Of a DNA stretch of 61,102 nucleotides, positions 16,490 to 23,699 are shown in pieces. The notes below the pieces were generated by a model. The model searched no databases. It saw only the letters and a list, made by a program, of their open reading frames with translations, and was not told the origin of the DNA. The DNA comes from Firmicutes bacterium UBA4975. GTDB taxonomy: Bacteria > Bacillota > Proteinivoracia > UBA4975. Position 1 is the stretch's first letter. Each line of letters opens with the position of its first letter. The position numbers and the translations under genes are program-made. The stretch is from the NCBI GenBank assembly GCA_002397155.1, contig DGZR01000001.1, forward strand, positions 16,535 through 77,636, read 5' to 3'.

Positions 16490-17241
16490 ATCCGGTGGCG
16501 TTTAGGTTGGGAACAATAGAGATATACTGGTACGGGATTATTATCGCCCTGGCGGTCAGCGTGGCCTACCTGGTCGCTCGCCGCCTGGGCAAGGGTTTTG
16601 GCCTTCCTGGCCGGGTGTTCGACGAGTTTTTACTCTGGGTGGTGCCGATTTCCTTCATCGGGGCCAGGCTGTGGTATGTCCTCTTTAACCTCAATTACTA
16701 CCTCTTGGACCCGGCCAAGATCTTTGCTTTTCGGGAAGGGGGGCTGGCCATTCACGGGGCAATTTTGGCCGGTTTGGCCGTAGCCCTGTTTCGGGCCCGG
16801 GCCGAAAAAATCAATTTCTATCGTTTCGCCGACATCTCGGCGGTCGCCCTGGTCCTGGGTCAGGCCATCGGCCGTTGGGCGAACTTTGTCAACCAGGAAG
16901 CATACGGAGGCCCCAGTAAACTGCCCTGGGCCATGTACATCGCCGGCGAGTACCGGCACCCGACTTTCCTCTACGAGTCCCTTTGGGATCTCGCCCTCTT
17001 TGTCTCTCTTTTTTACTACTTGAATACCCGCCCCCGTTCGGGCAAAGTACTGGGCCTGTACTTGGCGGGCTATTCCCTTGGCCGCTACTTTATCGAGGGC
17101 ATGCGCACTGACAGTCTCATGCTAGGCAATTTTCGGGTGGCACAAATTCTCAGCATCCTGCTCTTTGCCCTGGGGATCTTCTTGTTCTTCGGGGGAGCGG
17201 GAAAGATAAGGAGCAAACTAAATGAAGAAACTGATAATTGA
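16486..17241 (+). CDS. lgt: Prolipoprotein diacylglyceryl transferase
   Basis: A 251-residue integral membrane enzyme with about seven helices. It transfers diacylglycerol from phosphatidylglycerol to the lipobox cysteine of prolipoproteins. Family motifs are intact: GARLWYVLFN, EGGLAIHGA with the conserved His, and GRWANFVNQEAYG with the conserved Arg, Asn and Glu. A lipoprotein substrate candidate (the TlpA-like protein) is encoded about 1 kb downstream. It overlaps osmC by 4 bases and the next gene by 20. Confidence 0.97.
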   Translation: MNPVAFRLGTIEIYWYGIIIALAVSVAYLVARRLGKGFGLPGRVFDEFLLWVVPISFIGARLWYVLFNLNYYLLDPAKIFAFREGGLAIHGAILAGLAVALFRARAEKINFYRFADISAVALVLGQAIGRWANFVNQEAYGGPSKLPWAMYIAGEYRHPTFLYESLWDLALFVSLFYYLNTRPRSGKVLGLYLAGYSLGRYFIEGMRTDSLMLGNFRVAQILSILLFALGIFLFFGGAGKIRSKLNEETDN

Positions 17242-17422
17242 AGTCGAGGGCATGTCCTGTGCCCACTGCAAAAGAGCCTTGGAAGAGGCGATCGGCCGGC
17301 TGGAAGGAGTGCGCTCGGTGGCGGTGGACTTAGGGAAAAACCAGGCGGTGGTCGAAGCCGAGGAAGATATGCTGGATACCATCCGCCGGACCATCGACGA
17401 GGCCGGTTACACGGCAAAGTAA
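17222..17422 (+). CDS. CopZ-like heavy-metal-associated (HMA) protein
   Basis: A 66-residue ferredoxin-fold metal chaperone with the MSCAHC motif at about residues 11-16, which binds Cu(I) in CopZ and related proteins. The gene starts inside the end of lgt, so it is probably read from the same transcript. A CsoR-like operator lies 44 bases after its stop. The metal is inferred to be copper from family precedent; a mercury or zinc role cannot be excluded. No copper ATPase is encoded nearby. Confidence 0.88.
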   Translation: MKKLIIEVEGMSCAHCKRALEEAIGRLEGVRSVAVDLGKNQAVVEAEEDMLDTIRRTIDEAGYTAK

Positions 17423-17465
17423 AATACAATTTGACCCTTGACTAATGAGGCAGGAAAGAGGCATA

Positions 17466-17484
17466 TATACCCATGGGGGGTATA
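17466..17484 (+). promoter_or_regulatory. CsoR-family operator-like sequence
   Basis: TATACCC-ATG-GGGGGTATA is a pseudo-palindrome with the AT-flanked C-tract/G-tract form typical of CsoR-family operators such as that of B. subtilis copZA. It ends immediately before the ccdA Shine-Dalgarno sequence (17485-17490), where a bound repressor would block transcription through the ccdA start. No csoR gene is in the window. Confidence 0.5.
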
Positions 17485-17497
17485 AGGAGGGTTGCTT

Positions 17498-18154
17498 ATG
17501 TCTTTTCCTGTCGCTTTTGTGGCAGGACTTGCCGCTTTTTTTTCTCCCTGCATCCTGCCCCTGCTGCCGGCCTGGCTGGCTTTTATGGGCGGCGGCCGGA
17601 CCGGGTCGAAAAGGGCGCTGGTCCTAAATCTCCTGGCCTTTGCCGCCGGATTTACCCTGGTGTTTAGTGCCATGGGGGCGGGAGCGACCATCGCCGGGCA
17701 GCTTTTGCGCCAGTACCGACCGATTTTGACCCGGGTCGCCGGGGGGGTAATCATCGTTTTCGGCCTGCAGATGCTGGGCCTTTTCCAGCTTTCCTTCTTA
17801 GCCCGGGAAAGGAAGATTAAGACCACCCGGGGGCACAGCCCATTCCACAGCTTTCTCTTTGGCCTCGTCTTGGCCTTGGGCTGGACGCCCTGCACCGGCA
17901 TGATTCTTGGCCCGATAATCATGCTGGCCGGCAACCAAGAAACAGTGGTGGCCGGCACGCTGCTCCTTTTCACTTACTCCTTGGGCTTTGCCCTGCCTTT
18001 TTTCGTCACCGGCTTGGTTTTAGGGACTCTGCCCCGGGGCAAGGCGGGTCCGGTGGCTCACTGGGTGCAGATTGGCACCGGTGTGGTCATGGTCTTGATG
18101 GGAGTCCTGCTCCTCCTCGATCGCTGGGCCTGGCTCCAAGGTTTATTCATCTAA
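17498..18154 (+). CDS. ccdA: CcdA-type thiol-disulfide transmembrane carrier
   Basis: A 218-residue protein with six predicted membrane helices. It moves reducing equivalents from cytosolic thioredoxin to extracytoplasmic thiol proteins. Both conserved cysteines are present: SPCILPLLPAW near residue 13 and GWTPCTGMILGP in the middle. ATG 17498 is preferred to TTG 17492 because AAGGAGG ends at 17490. Its stop overlaps the upstream possible start of the TlpA-like lipoprotein, the likely partner. A CsoR-like box directly upstream suggests metal or persulfide control. Confidence 0.92.
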   Translation: MSFPVAFVAGLAAFFSPCILPLLPAWLAFMGGGRTGSKRALVLNLLAFAAGFTLVFSAMGAGATIAGQLLRQYRPILTRVAGGVIIVFGLQMLGLFQLSFLARERKIKTTRGHSPFHSFLFGLVLALGWTPCTGMILGPIIMLAGNQETVVAGTLLLFTYSLGFALPFFVTGLVLGTLPRGKAGPVAHWVQIGTGVVMVLMGVLLLLDRWAWLQGLFI

Positions 18155-18168
18155 TGAGGAGTGGTAAA

Positions 18169-18639
18169 ATGCGAAAATTAATGCTGTTCTTCATCATCTT
18201 GCTTCTCGCCGCAGGCTGCGTGGCGGCCCCGGAAAAAGGGCCGGAAAACGGGGCGCCGACTTTTTCCTATGAAGACCTCCAGGGAAAGATGTGGTCTTTG
18301 CCGGAACTGCGGGGTAAGGTGGTGGCCCTCTATTTTTGGACCGGCAGTTGCGGAGTCTGCGTGGCAAAACTTCCCGAACTGCCGGCTCTGGAAAAGCAGT
18401 TGCCCGAAGACGTCTACCTCTTGCTCCTAAACGCCGACGATTCCCGAGAGCGGATCGAAGAGCTCATCGGCGACGCCCCCCTGACGGTTCTGATGAATAC
18501 AATGAACAGCTTTCGGGATTACAAAGTAGCTTACGTGCCCACCACGGTTTTTATCAACCGGGAAGGGGAGGTAGCTTCGGTCCAGGTGGGGTTTATCACC
18601 AACGAAAAGACCATGGAGATAATCGAAAGTCTCCGTTAA
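18169..18639 (+). CDS. TlpA/ResA-like thioredoxin-fold lipoprotein
   Basis: A 156-residue protein with a lipoprotein signal peptide ending in LLAAGC (lipobox Cys at about residue 18) and a thioredoxin fold with the CGVC active site at about residues 64-67. YVPTTVFINREG contains the conserved cis-Pro. It should sit on the outer face of the membrane and reduce disulfides using electrons from CcdA. ATG 18169 is preferred over ATG 18154 because GAGGAG lies at suitable spacing before it. A role in cytochrome c maturation, spore coat redox control or copper handling is possible; no cytochrome gene is nearby. Confidence 0.88.
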   Translation: MRKLMLFFIILLLAAGCVAAPEKGPENGAPTFSYEDLQGKMWSLPELRGKVVALYFWTGSCGVCVAKLPELPALEKQLPEDVYLLLLNADDSRERIEELIGDAPLTVLMNTMNSFRDYKVAYVPTTVFINREGEVASVQVGFITNEKTMEIIESLR

Positions 18640-18642
18640 AAG

Positions 18643-18665
18643 AACCGCCCTTGGCGGTTTTTTTT
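18643..18665 (+). terminator. Intrinsic terminator
   Basis: AACCGCC (18643-18649) and GGCGGTT (18653-18659) form a perfect 7-bp stem with a CTT loop, followed by eight T residues. It ends the lgt-copZ-ccdA-tlpA-like unit. Confidence 0.9.
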
Positions 18666-18766
18666 ACCCCGGAAAGCCGAGGGATTAAATCTAAAAAATG
18701 ATCCCTTCCCCCTTTGTTCTATTTAGGCCGGTGGGACAATAAGTATTGACTGGGGAGGGAATGGCT

Positions 18767-19630
18767 GTGGCGGAAAAGAGTTTGAAATTCTTGGTGGTGT
18801 TCTTTAGTAAAAACCGGCGGCTCTTTTTGGCTCTGGGGGCGACCCTGGCCATTGTCGCCGTTGCGGGAATCCTTTTGTCTTTTACCGACTGGTTCCCCTT
18901 GGGCCAACATAAGCAGGCCTTGGCTTGGACGGTAGTTGTGGAAGAGGAAAATTGGCAGGGAGAACCCTCCGAAGCCGACTTGCCCAGGTACTTTGTCGCC
19001 GGGGGCGCCGCTTTTGACCGGCAAATTTTAGTGGATGGCTGGGGAATGCCGGAAGAGATCCTGCGGCCCTTGGATTACATGGAAGAACTGGGAATCCACG
19101 TCCTCCTAGGCCAGGTGAACCGGGTGCTTTATAGCGGCAACAAGCTGCAGGTGTACATCGATGAAAAGGACTCGGGCTACCAACTGATCACAGTGGCGAA
19201 AGGAGACTTGCACGAAGGGGACTTGCAGATAGTCTTTCTCAACGACCGGGGGACGGCCCTCGGGTACGAAGAAGAATACGTCTACTCGGTTCCCCTGGAG
19301 TTTATCCTGGTCGATAGCGGGCCGGCAGACACCAAGGGCAAGGCCTTTATGGAGATCTTAGACCTGGAGACCCTGCCAGTTCTCACGGGTTACAGCCCCA
19401 GTTTTTTGAGCCAGCACGCCGACTGCCTGCTCTTGTTCATCCAGGGGGCAAAAGTGTCCTCGGTTCAGCGCAACGAAACTTCTGTCCGCATCTACACTGA
19501 AGAAGACGCGGGTTTCCAGGTGGTGACGGTGGCGAAAAGCCTGTTGAAGCCAGGGCAAAATACCGTAAGGTTGATCGACAGCACCAGTCTGCAGGTTATT
19601 TCCCAAGTAGTTTACTTGATTTCTGATTGA
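18767..19630 (+). CDS. Membrane-anchored exported protein with an internal duplication, unknown function
   Basis: A 287-residue protein with an N-terminal membrane anchor (about residues 18-40) and an extracytoplasmic remainder. I do not recognise a family. Two stretches of about 65 residues are clearly related: residues about 110-175 (VYIDEKDSGYQLITVAK) and about 219-285 (IYTEEDAGFQVVTVAK), each followed by an L-x-x-G turn. GTG 18767 is preferred because GGGGAGGG (18752-18759) is 7 bases away; ATG 18761 is too close and TTG 18746 lacks a ribosome-binding site. It is monocistronic between two terminators, directly before the division cluster. Confidence 0.65.
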   Translation: MAEKSLKFLVVFFSKNRRLFLALGATLAIVAVAGILLSFTDWFPLGQHKQALAWTVVVEEENWQGEPSEADLPRYFVAGGAAFDRQILVDGWGMPEEILRPLDYMEELGIHVLLGQVNRVLYSGNKLQVYIDEKDSGYQLITVAKGDLHEGDLQIVFLNDRGTALGYEEEYVYSVPLEFILVDSGPADTKGKAFMEILDLETLPVLTGYSPSFLSQHADCLLLFIQGAKVSSVQRNETSVRIYTEEDAGFQVVTVAKSLLKPGQNTVRLIDSTSLQVISQVVYLISD

Positions 19631-19654
19631 AAAACGGCTGGGCCGTTTTTTTTT
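19631..19654 (+). terminator. Intrinsic terminator before the division cluster
   Basis: AAAACGGC (19631-19638) pairs perfectly with GCCGTTTT (19642-19649) across a TGG loop, and the T run continues to 19654. Confidence 0.88.
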
Positions 19655-19676
19655 GCTATAAAGATTTGAGAAAAAA

Positions 19677-19706
19677 GAAGGAATTTCAGGGGGAAAGGGA
19701 GAATAG
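19677..19706 (+). promoter_or_regulatory. Sigma-H-like promoter of the division cluster
   Basis: GAAGGAATT (19677-19685) matches RnAGGAwww exactly, and GGAGAATAG (19698-19706) matches RnnGAATww at 8/9. The spacer is 12 bases. The predicted start near 19712 lies at the left edge of the MraZ operator repeats. Confidence 0.6.
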
Positions 19707-19713
19707 TAACATC

Positions 19714-19740
19714 CCGGTGGTGGAAAGTGGTATGATGTGG
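19714..19740 (+). promoter_or_regulatory. MraZ operator: three 10-bp-phased repeats
   Basis: CCGGTGG, AAAGTGG and GATGTGG occur at 19714-19720, 19724-19730 and 19734-19740, exactly 10 bases apart. MraZ is known to bind direct repeats of the form AAAGTG(G/T) plus three bases; the central copy is an exact match. The array lies between the promoter and the mraZ ribosome-binding site, as expected for autorepression. Confidence 0.65.
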
Positions 19741-19754
19741 AGGAGGTGAGCAGG

Positions 19755-20180
19755 ATGTTTCTCGGAGAGTACCAGCACAGTATCGATGAAAAGGGCAGAG
19801 TGATAATGCCTGCTCGCTTTCGGGACCAACTGGGCCCCAACTTCATAATCACCAGGGGCTTGGACGGCTGCCTCTTTGTCTACCCCGCCGCCGAATGGGA
19901 AAAACTATCCCAAGAAGTACAGACCCTGCCCCTGGCAAAAAAAGATGCCCGGGCTTTTAGCCGGATGCTCTTTTCCGGCGCTGCCGAAGGCGAATGCGAC
20001 AAGCAGGGGCGAGTTTCCCTGCCCGCCAATTTGCGGGAATACGCCGGCATAGAGCGGGATGTGGTGAGTATAGGGGTCTCCAGCCGGATAGAGATTTGGG
20101 CGGCCCAAAACTGGGCTCGGGTCAATGCCGACGCCGCCCAACGCTATGAAGAACTGGCAGAAAAGTTGGAGGGAATCTAG
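19755..20180 (+). CDS. mraZ: Transcriptional regulator MraZ
   Basis: A 141-residue DNA-binding protein with two SpoVT/AbrB-like MraZ domains, each carrying the DxxGR signature (DEKGRV near residues 12-17 and DKQGRV near 78-83). It autoregulates the division and wall cluster, and the phased repeats just upstream are a plausible target. ATG 19755 is chosen because AGGAGGTG (19741-19748) is ideally spaced; the frame is open further upstream to GTG 19737, but that lies inside the operator. Confidence 0.97.
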   Translation: MFLGEYQHSIDEKGRVIMPARFRDQLGPNFIITRGLDGCLFVYPAAEWEKLSQEVQTLPLAKKDARAFSRMLFSGAAEGECDKQGRVSLPANLREYAGIERDVVSIGVSSRIEIWAAQNWARVNADAAQRYEELAEKLEGI

Positions 20181-20183
20181 ACT

Positions 20184-21134
20184 TTGAGTTTTCAGCACAA
20201 GCCGGTATTGGCGGCAGAGGTTGTGGCCCTGCTTCGGCCGGAAAAGCGTGCCACCATAGTGGACTGCACCCTGGGCGGGGGCGGCCATGCCCAAAAGATC
20301 ATGGGCCTCCTTGGCCGGGAAAGTTGGCTGGTGGGCATCGATCAGGATCGAGATGCCCTGGATGCGGCGGCGGCTGTCCTGGCCGGCTCAGGCAATTTTA
20401 AGCTCATTCAGGGCAATTTTGCACGGCTGTCCCCATTGCTGGCGGACTGGCCCCTGCCCCTCGATGGTTTTCTCTTTGATCTGGGGGTCTCTTCCTGGCA
20501 GTTGGACAGTCCTGGCCGGGGATTTTCTTACCAGCTAGACGCCCCCTTGGACATGCGGATGAACCAGGGAGGGGGCACAGACGCCCGGGAAATTATCAAC
20601 ACCCGCTCGGCCCGGGAACTGACAGAGATCTTTCGCACCTACGGTGAAGAAAGATGGTCGGCCCGAGTGGCGGCCTTTATCCTGCGGGCCAGGCAGGTCA
20701 AGCCCATTGAGACCACCCACGAGTTGGTAGAAATAATCAAGGCGGCGATTCCCGCTGCGGCCAGAAGGGAAGGAGGCCATCCCGGCCGGAGAATATTCCA
20801 GGCCCTGCGCATTGCCGTCAATTCCGAGCTGGAAAACCTAAGCCACGGGCTGGAAGGGGCTCTGGCCCTGTGCGCTCCTGGGGGAGTAGTGGTGGTGATC
20901 TCTTACCACTCCTTGGAGGACCGGATTGTGAAAAACCTTTTTCGGGAAAAAGCCAGGGGCTGTGTCTGCCCCCCTGAAGCGGCGGTGTGCCGCTGCAACC
21001 ATAGGCCGGAAGTGAAAATCTTGACCAAGAGACCGATACAACCGGGGCCCAGGGAACTAGAGGAAAACCCCCGGTCCCGCAGCGCCAAGCTGAGAGCCGT
21101 TCTCAAGCTGGGTTCTAATGAAAGACAGGGGTGA
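20184..21134 (+). CDS. rsmH: 16S rRNA (cytosine-1402-N4)-methyltransferase RsmH
   Basis: A 316-residue AdoMet-dependent methyltransferase (MraW). HKPVLAAEVV at the N terminus, DCTLGGGGHA (motif I) and SYHSLEDRIVK near residues 238-248 are diagnostic. It modifies C1402 in the ribosomal decoding centre. A Cys-rich segment (CVCPPEAAVCRC) lies near residue 262. A TTG start 3 bases after the mraZ stop is used, with GGAGGGA at 20168-20174. Confidence 0.97.
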   Translation: MSFQHKPVLAAEVVALLRPEKRATIVDCTLGGGGHAQKIMGLLGRESWLVGIDQDRDALDAAAAVLAGSGNFKLIQGNFARLSPLLADWPLPLDGFLFDLGVSSWQLDSPGRGFSYQLDAPLDMRMNQGGGTDAREIINTRSARELTEIFRTYGEERWSARVAAFILRARQVKPIETTHELVEIIKAAIPAAARREGGHPGRRIFQALRIAVNSELENLSHGLEGALALCAPGGVVVVISYHSLEDRIVKNLFREKARGCVCPPEAAVCRCNHRPEVKILTKRPIQPGPRELEENPRSRSAKLRAVLKLGSNERQG

Positions 21135-21139
21135 ATAGC

Positions 21140-21541
21140 ATGGTAGTAGCCAACAATGCCTATGCGCAAAGGCCGCAGGTGTATCCCCTCCCGGAGCGTC
21201 CCCGGTCGGCGGCGGGAAAAAAAAGTCGCCAAAATCCCAGGGTCGCCAGAGGCCTGCGCCGCGGCGCCGCCGGGGTCCTGGTCGTCCTGCTGGCCCTAGT
21301 TGTGGTCTACCGCTACGGAATTATCAGCGAAATCAACATACAGATAAATCAGCAGACCAAGACCCGGGATTCGCTTTTGGACGAACAGCGGCACTTGAAA
21401 ATCACCATCTCCGAACTGACGGCCCTCAGTCGGCTAGAGCGGGTGGCAATTGAAGAGCTGGGCATGAAGTACCCCGCCCCCAGTCAAATTAGGTATGTTG
21501 GCGGCAACTCTTCAGAAGGCAGGGATGGGGATGGAGGCTAG
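21140..21541 (+). CDS. ftsL: Cell division protein FtsL
   Basis: A 133-residue bitopic membrane protein with a basic N-terminal tail (about 1-40), one membrane helix (about 41-61) and a short extracellular coiled coil (about 62-105) with EINIQINQQT and LDEQRHLK. This layout and the position between rsmH and a class B PBP identify FtsL, part of the FtsQ/L/B subcomplex that activates septal wall synthesis. ATG 21140 is chosen since AGGGGTG lies 6 bases upstream. It overlaps the PBP gene. Confidence 0.85.
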   Translation: MVVANNAYAQRPQVYPLPERPRSAAGKKSRQNPRVARGLRRGAAGVLVVLLALVVVYRYGIISEINIQINQQTKTRDSLLDEQRHLKITISELTALSRLERVAIEELGMKYPAPSQIRYVGGNSSEGRDGDGG

Positions 21542-23624
21542 AGTATCATATACCCTGGTTCGGAAAAGGCTGCTTAAGTCTCTTGCAGTCTTTGCTTTTT
21601 TTATGATTTACCTGGTGGGTCGCCTGGCCTGGGTTCAGTTTGTCCAGGGCGCGGATTTGCGGGATAAAGCCCTGGCCCAATGGAACCGGGGCCTCACCGT
21701 TCAACCCCAGCGGGGCTCGATATACAGCCGCAACGGCACCCTCTTGGCCGGCAGCGCCACCGCCGAGTCGATTATCGCCATCCCCTCGGAAATTACTGAG
21801 CCTCTGGAGACGGCCCAGGCCCTGGCGCCGGTGCTGGAAATGGAGGTCCAGGTCCTTTTAGAAAAAATGCACAAGGGCCAGTTCGAGGTTTTTTTAAAGC
21901 GCAAAGTCCCAGACGAGGTGGCCTTGGCGGTCAAGGCCTTGAAATTGCGGGGGATCCGCACCAAAATAGAGACTAAGCGCTTTTATCCCGGCGGCAACCT
22001 GGCCAGCCACGTCTTGGGCTTTGTCGGCATCGACGAAGGGCTGGAGGGTATCGAGTTCTATTACGAAAAAGAGCTCATGGGACAAAAAGGATACGTGGTC
22101 TATGAGGCCGACGCCAAGGGGCGGGAGCTTCCCGATGCCGTGCAGGCCTACTTGCCTCCAATCAACGGCTACGACCTGGTGCTGACCATCGACGAGGTAA
22201 TTCAGCACATCGTTGAAAAAGAACTGGACCAGGCCATGCTCGATTTTGCCCCGGAATGCGCCGGCATCATCGCCGTGGCGCCCAAGACCGGTGAGATACT
22301 GGCCATGGCCGGGCGGCCGGATTTTTATCCGGAAAAGTACGGGAGTTACGCCAACACGACTTGGCGGAATCCGGTTATCAGCAATTCCTTTGAGCCCGGT
22401 TCCACCTTTAAACTGGTGACCATCTCCGCCGCTCTAGAAGAAAATGTGGTCACCTTGGACGACGGCTATTACTGCCGGGGGTTTTTTACCGCCAGTGGCC
22501 GCAACATTAAGTGCTGGAGCTCCGGCCACGGGTCCCAAAGCATCCGGGAGGTGCTGTGGAACTCGTGTAACCCGGGCTTTATGAACATGGGCACTAAGCT
22601 GGGCAAGGAAAAGCTTTTTGACTACATACGGGCTTACGGCTACGGCGGCAAAACCGGCATCGACTTGCCCGGGGAAAACACGGGTATCTTGTTCAATGTG
22701 AAGACGATGAGCAATGCCGACCTGGCCGTCACTTCTTTCGGCCAGGGCAATGCGGTGACCCCGATTCAACAGGCCATGGCCGCCGCCGCTATCGCCAACG
22801 GGGGTAAGTTGATGCGCCCCATGCTGGTCAAAGAAATCCGGGACGAAGAGGGTAACCTGGTGGAAAAAATCGAGCCCAAAGTCTTGCGCCAGGTCATATC
22901 CGAAGAGACTGCCGCCGAGCTCTCGGTAGCATTGGCCGACGGAGTGGAAAGGGGTTCGGGGGTCTTTGCCATGGTTGAAGGCTACCGCATGGCAGGGAAG
23001 ACCGGCACGGCAGAAAAAATCGCTCCCGGCGGCGGTTACCTGAATAACATCTACATCCTGTCCTACGTGGGCTACGGCCCTATCGATGATCCCCAGATCG
23101 CCGTCTATGTATTTGTCGACGGCGCCACCAAGGGGCCTAACTGGGGGGGGCAGGTGGCGGGTCCGGTTTTTAAACGGGTGGTGAGCCAGGTTATGCAGTA
23201 CTGGAACATACCTCCCGGAGATGAAGTGCCCAAGCTTGTTCTGCCGGAAGAAACCAAGGTGCCCAGCTTTATCAATATGACCCGGGAACAGGCGATCAAT
23301 CGGGCCGATGAGGCGGGGTTCGGCCTGAGGATTGAAGGCGAAGGGGAACTGGTGGTAGGGCAGGTGCCCGCCGCCGGGGCCGATGTCCCCTTTGGCACCA
23401 CGGTGATCATCTATACCGGCCAGGGCCACGAAGGCCGGGATGAAGTGCTGGTACCCAGCCTGCAGGGCCTCTCCCTGCGCCAGGCTAGCGAGCTTCTGGC
23501 CCTGTTTGACCTGCGCCTGCAAGCAAGGGGCAGCGGCGTCGCCCAGAGCCAGATTCCCGCCGCCGGTTCCTTAGCCCCGACGGGTTCGGCGGTCGAAGTG
23601 ACCTTTGGCGAACCCGGCCCCTAG
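21525..23624 (+). CDS. Class B penicillin-binding protein with two PASTA domains (SpoVD/PbpB type)
   Basis: A transpeptidase of about 699 residues. It has one N-terminal membrane helix (about 18-38), a pedestal domain, a transpeptidase domain with the three active-site motifs STFK (about 293), SCN (about 347) and KTG (about 492), and two C-terminal PASTA domains (about 575-635 and 640-695). It crosslinks peptidoglycan at the septum or in the spore cortex. B. subtilis has pbpB and spoVD side by side here; this window has only one, so it may serve both roles. The start is uncertain: ATG 21525 or 21531 have AAGGCAGGG upstream, and the frame is open from ATG 21495 inside ftsL. Confidence 0.92.
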   Translation: MGMEARVSYTLVRKRLLKSLAVFAFFMIYLVGRLAWVQFVQGADLRDKALAQWNRGLTVQPQRGSIYSRNGTLLAGSATAESIIAIPSEITEPLETAQALAPVLEMEVQVLLEKMHKGQFEVFLKRKVPDEVALAVKALKLRGIRTKIETKRFYPGGNLASHVLGFVGIDEGLEGIEFYYEKELMGQKGYVVYEADAKGRELPDAVQAYLPPINGYDLVLTIDEVIQHIVEKELDQAMLDFAPECAGIIAVAPKTGEILAMAGRPDFYPEKYGSYANTTWRNPVISNSFEPGSTFKLVTISAALEENVVTLDDGYYCRGFFTASGRNIKCWSSGHGSQSIREVLWNSCNPGFMNMGTKLGKEKLFDYIRAYGYGGKTGIDLPGENTGILFNVKTMSNADLAVTSFGQGNAVTPIQQAMAAAAIANGGKLMRPMLVKEIRDEEGNLVEKIEPKVLRQVISEETAAELSVALADGVERGSGVFAMVEGYRMAGKTGTAEKIAPGGGYLNNIYILSYVGYGPIDDPQIAVYVFVDGATKGPNWGGQVAGPVFKRVVSQVMQYWNIPPGDEVPKLVLPEETKVPSFINMTREQAINRADEAGFGLRIEGEGELVVGQVPAAGADVPFGTTVIIYTGQGHEGRDEVLVPSLQGLSLRQASELLALFDLRLQARGSGVAQSQIPAAGSLAPTGSAVEVTFGEPGP

Positions 23625-23699
23625 AAAAAGGGCGAGAAAACGCCGGAGAAGCTCTGTCCTTTTTTAAAGAAAAAGGGCACAGTATAGAAGGTGATGAAT

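Noticed and set aside
22434..23522. Open frame of 362 codons antisense to the PBP gene
   Set aside because: It lies wholly opposite a gene with intact active-site motifs, has no ribosome-binding site or recognisable domain, and is explained by high GC content.
23650..23685. Imperfect inverted repeat between the PBP gene and murF
   Set aside because: Pairing needs a bulge and a wobble and lacks terminator or leader features; too weak to call.
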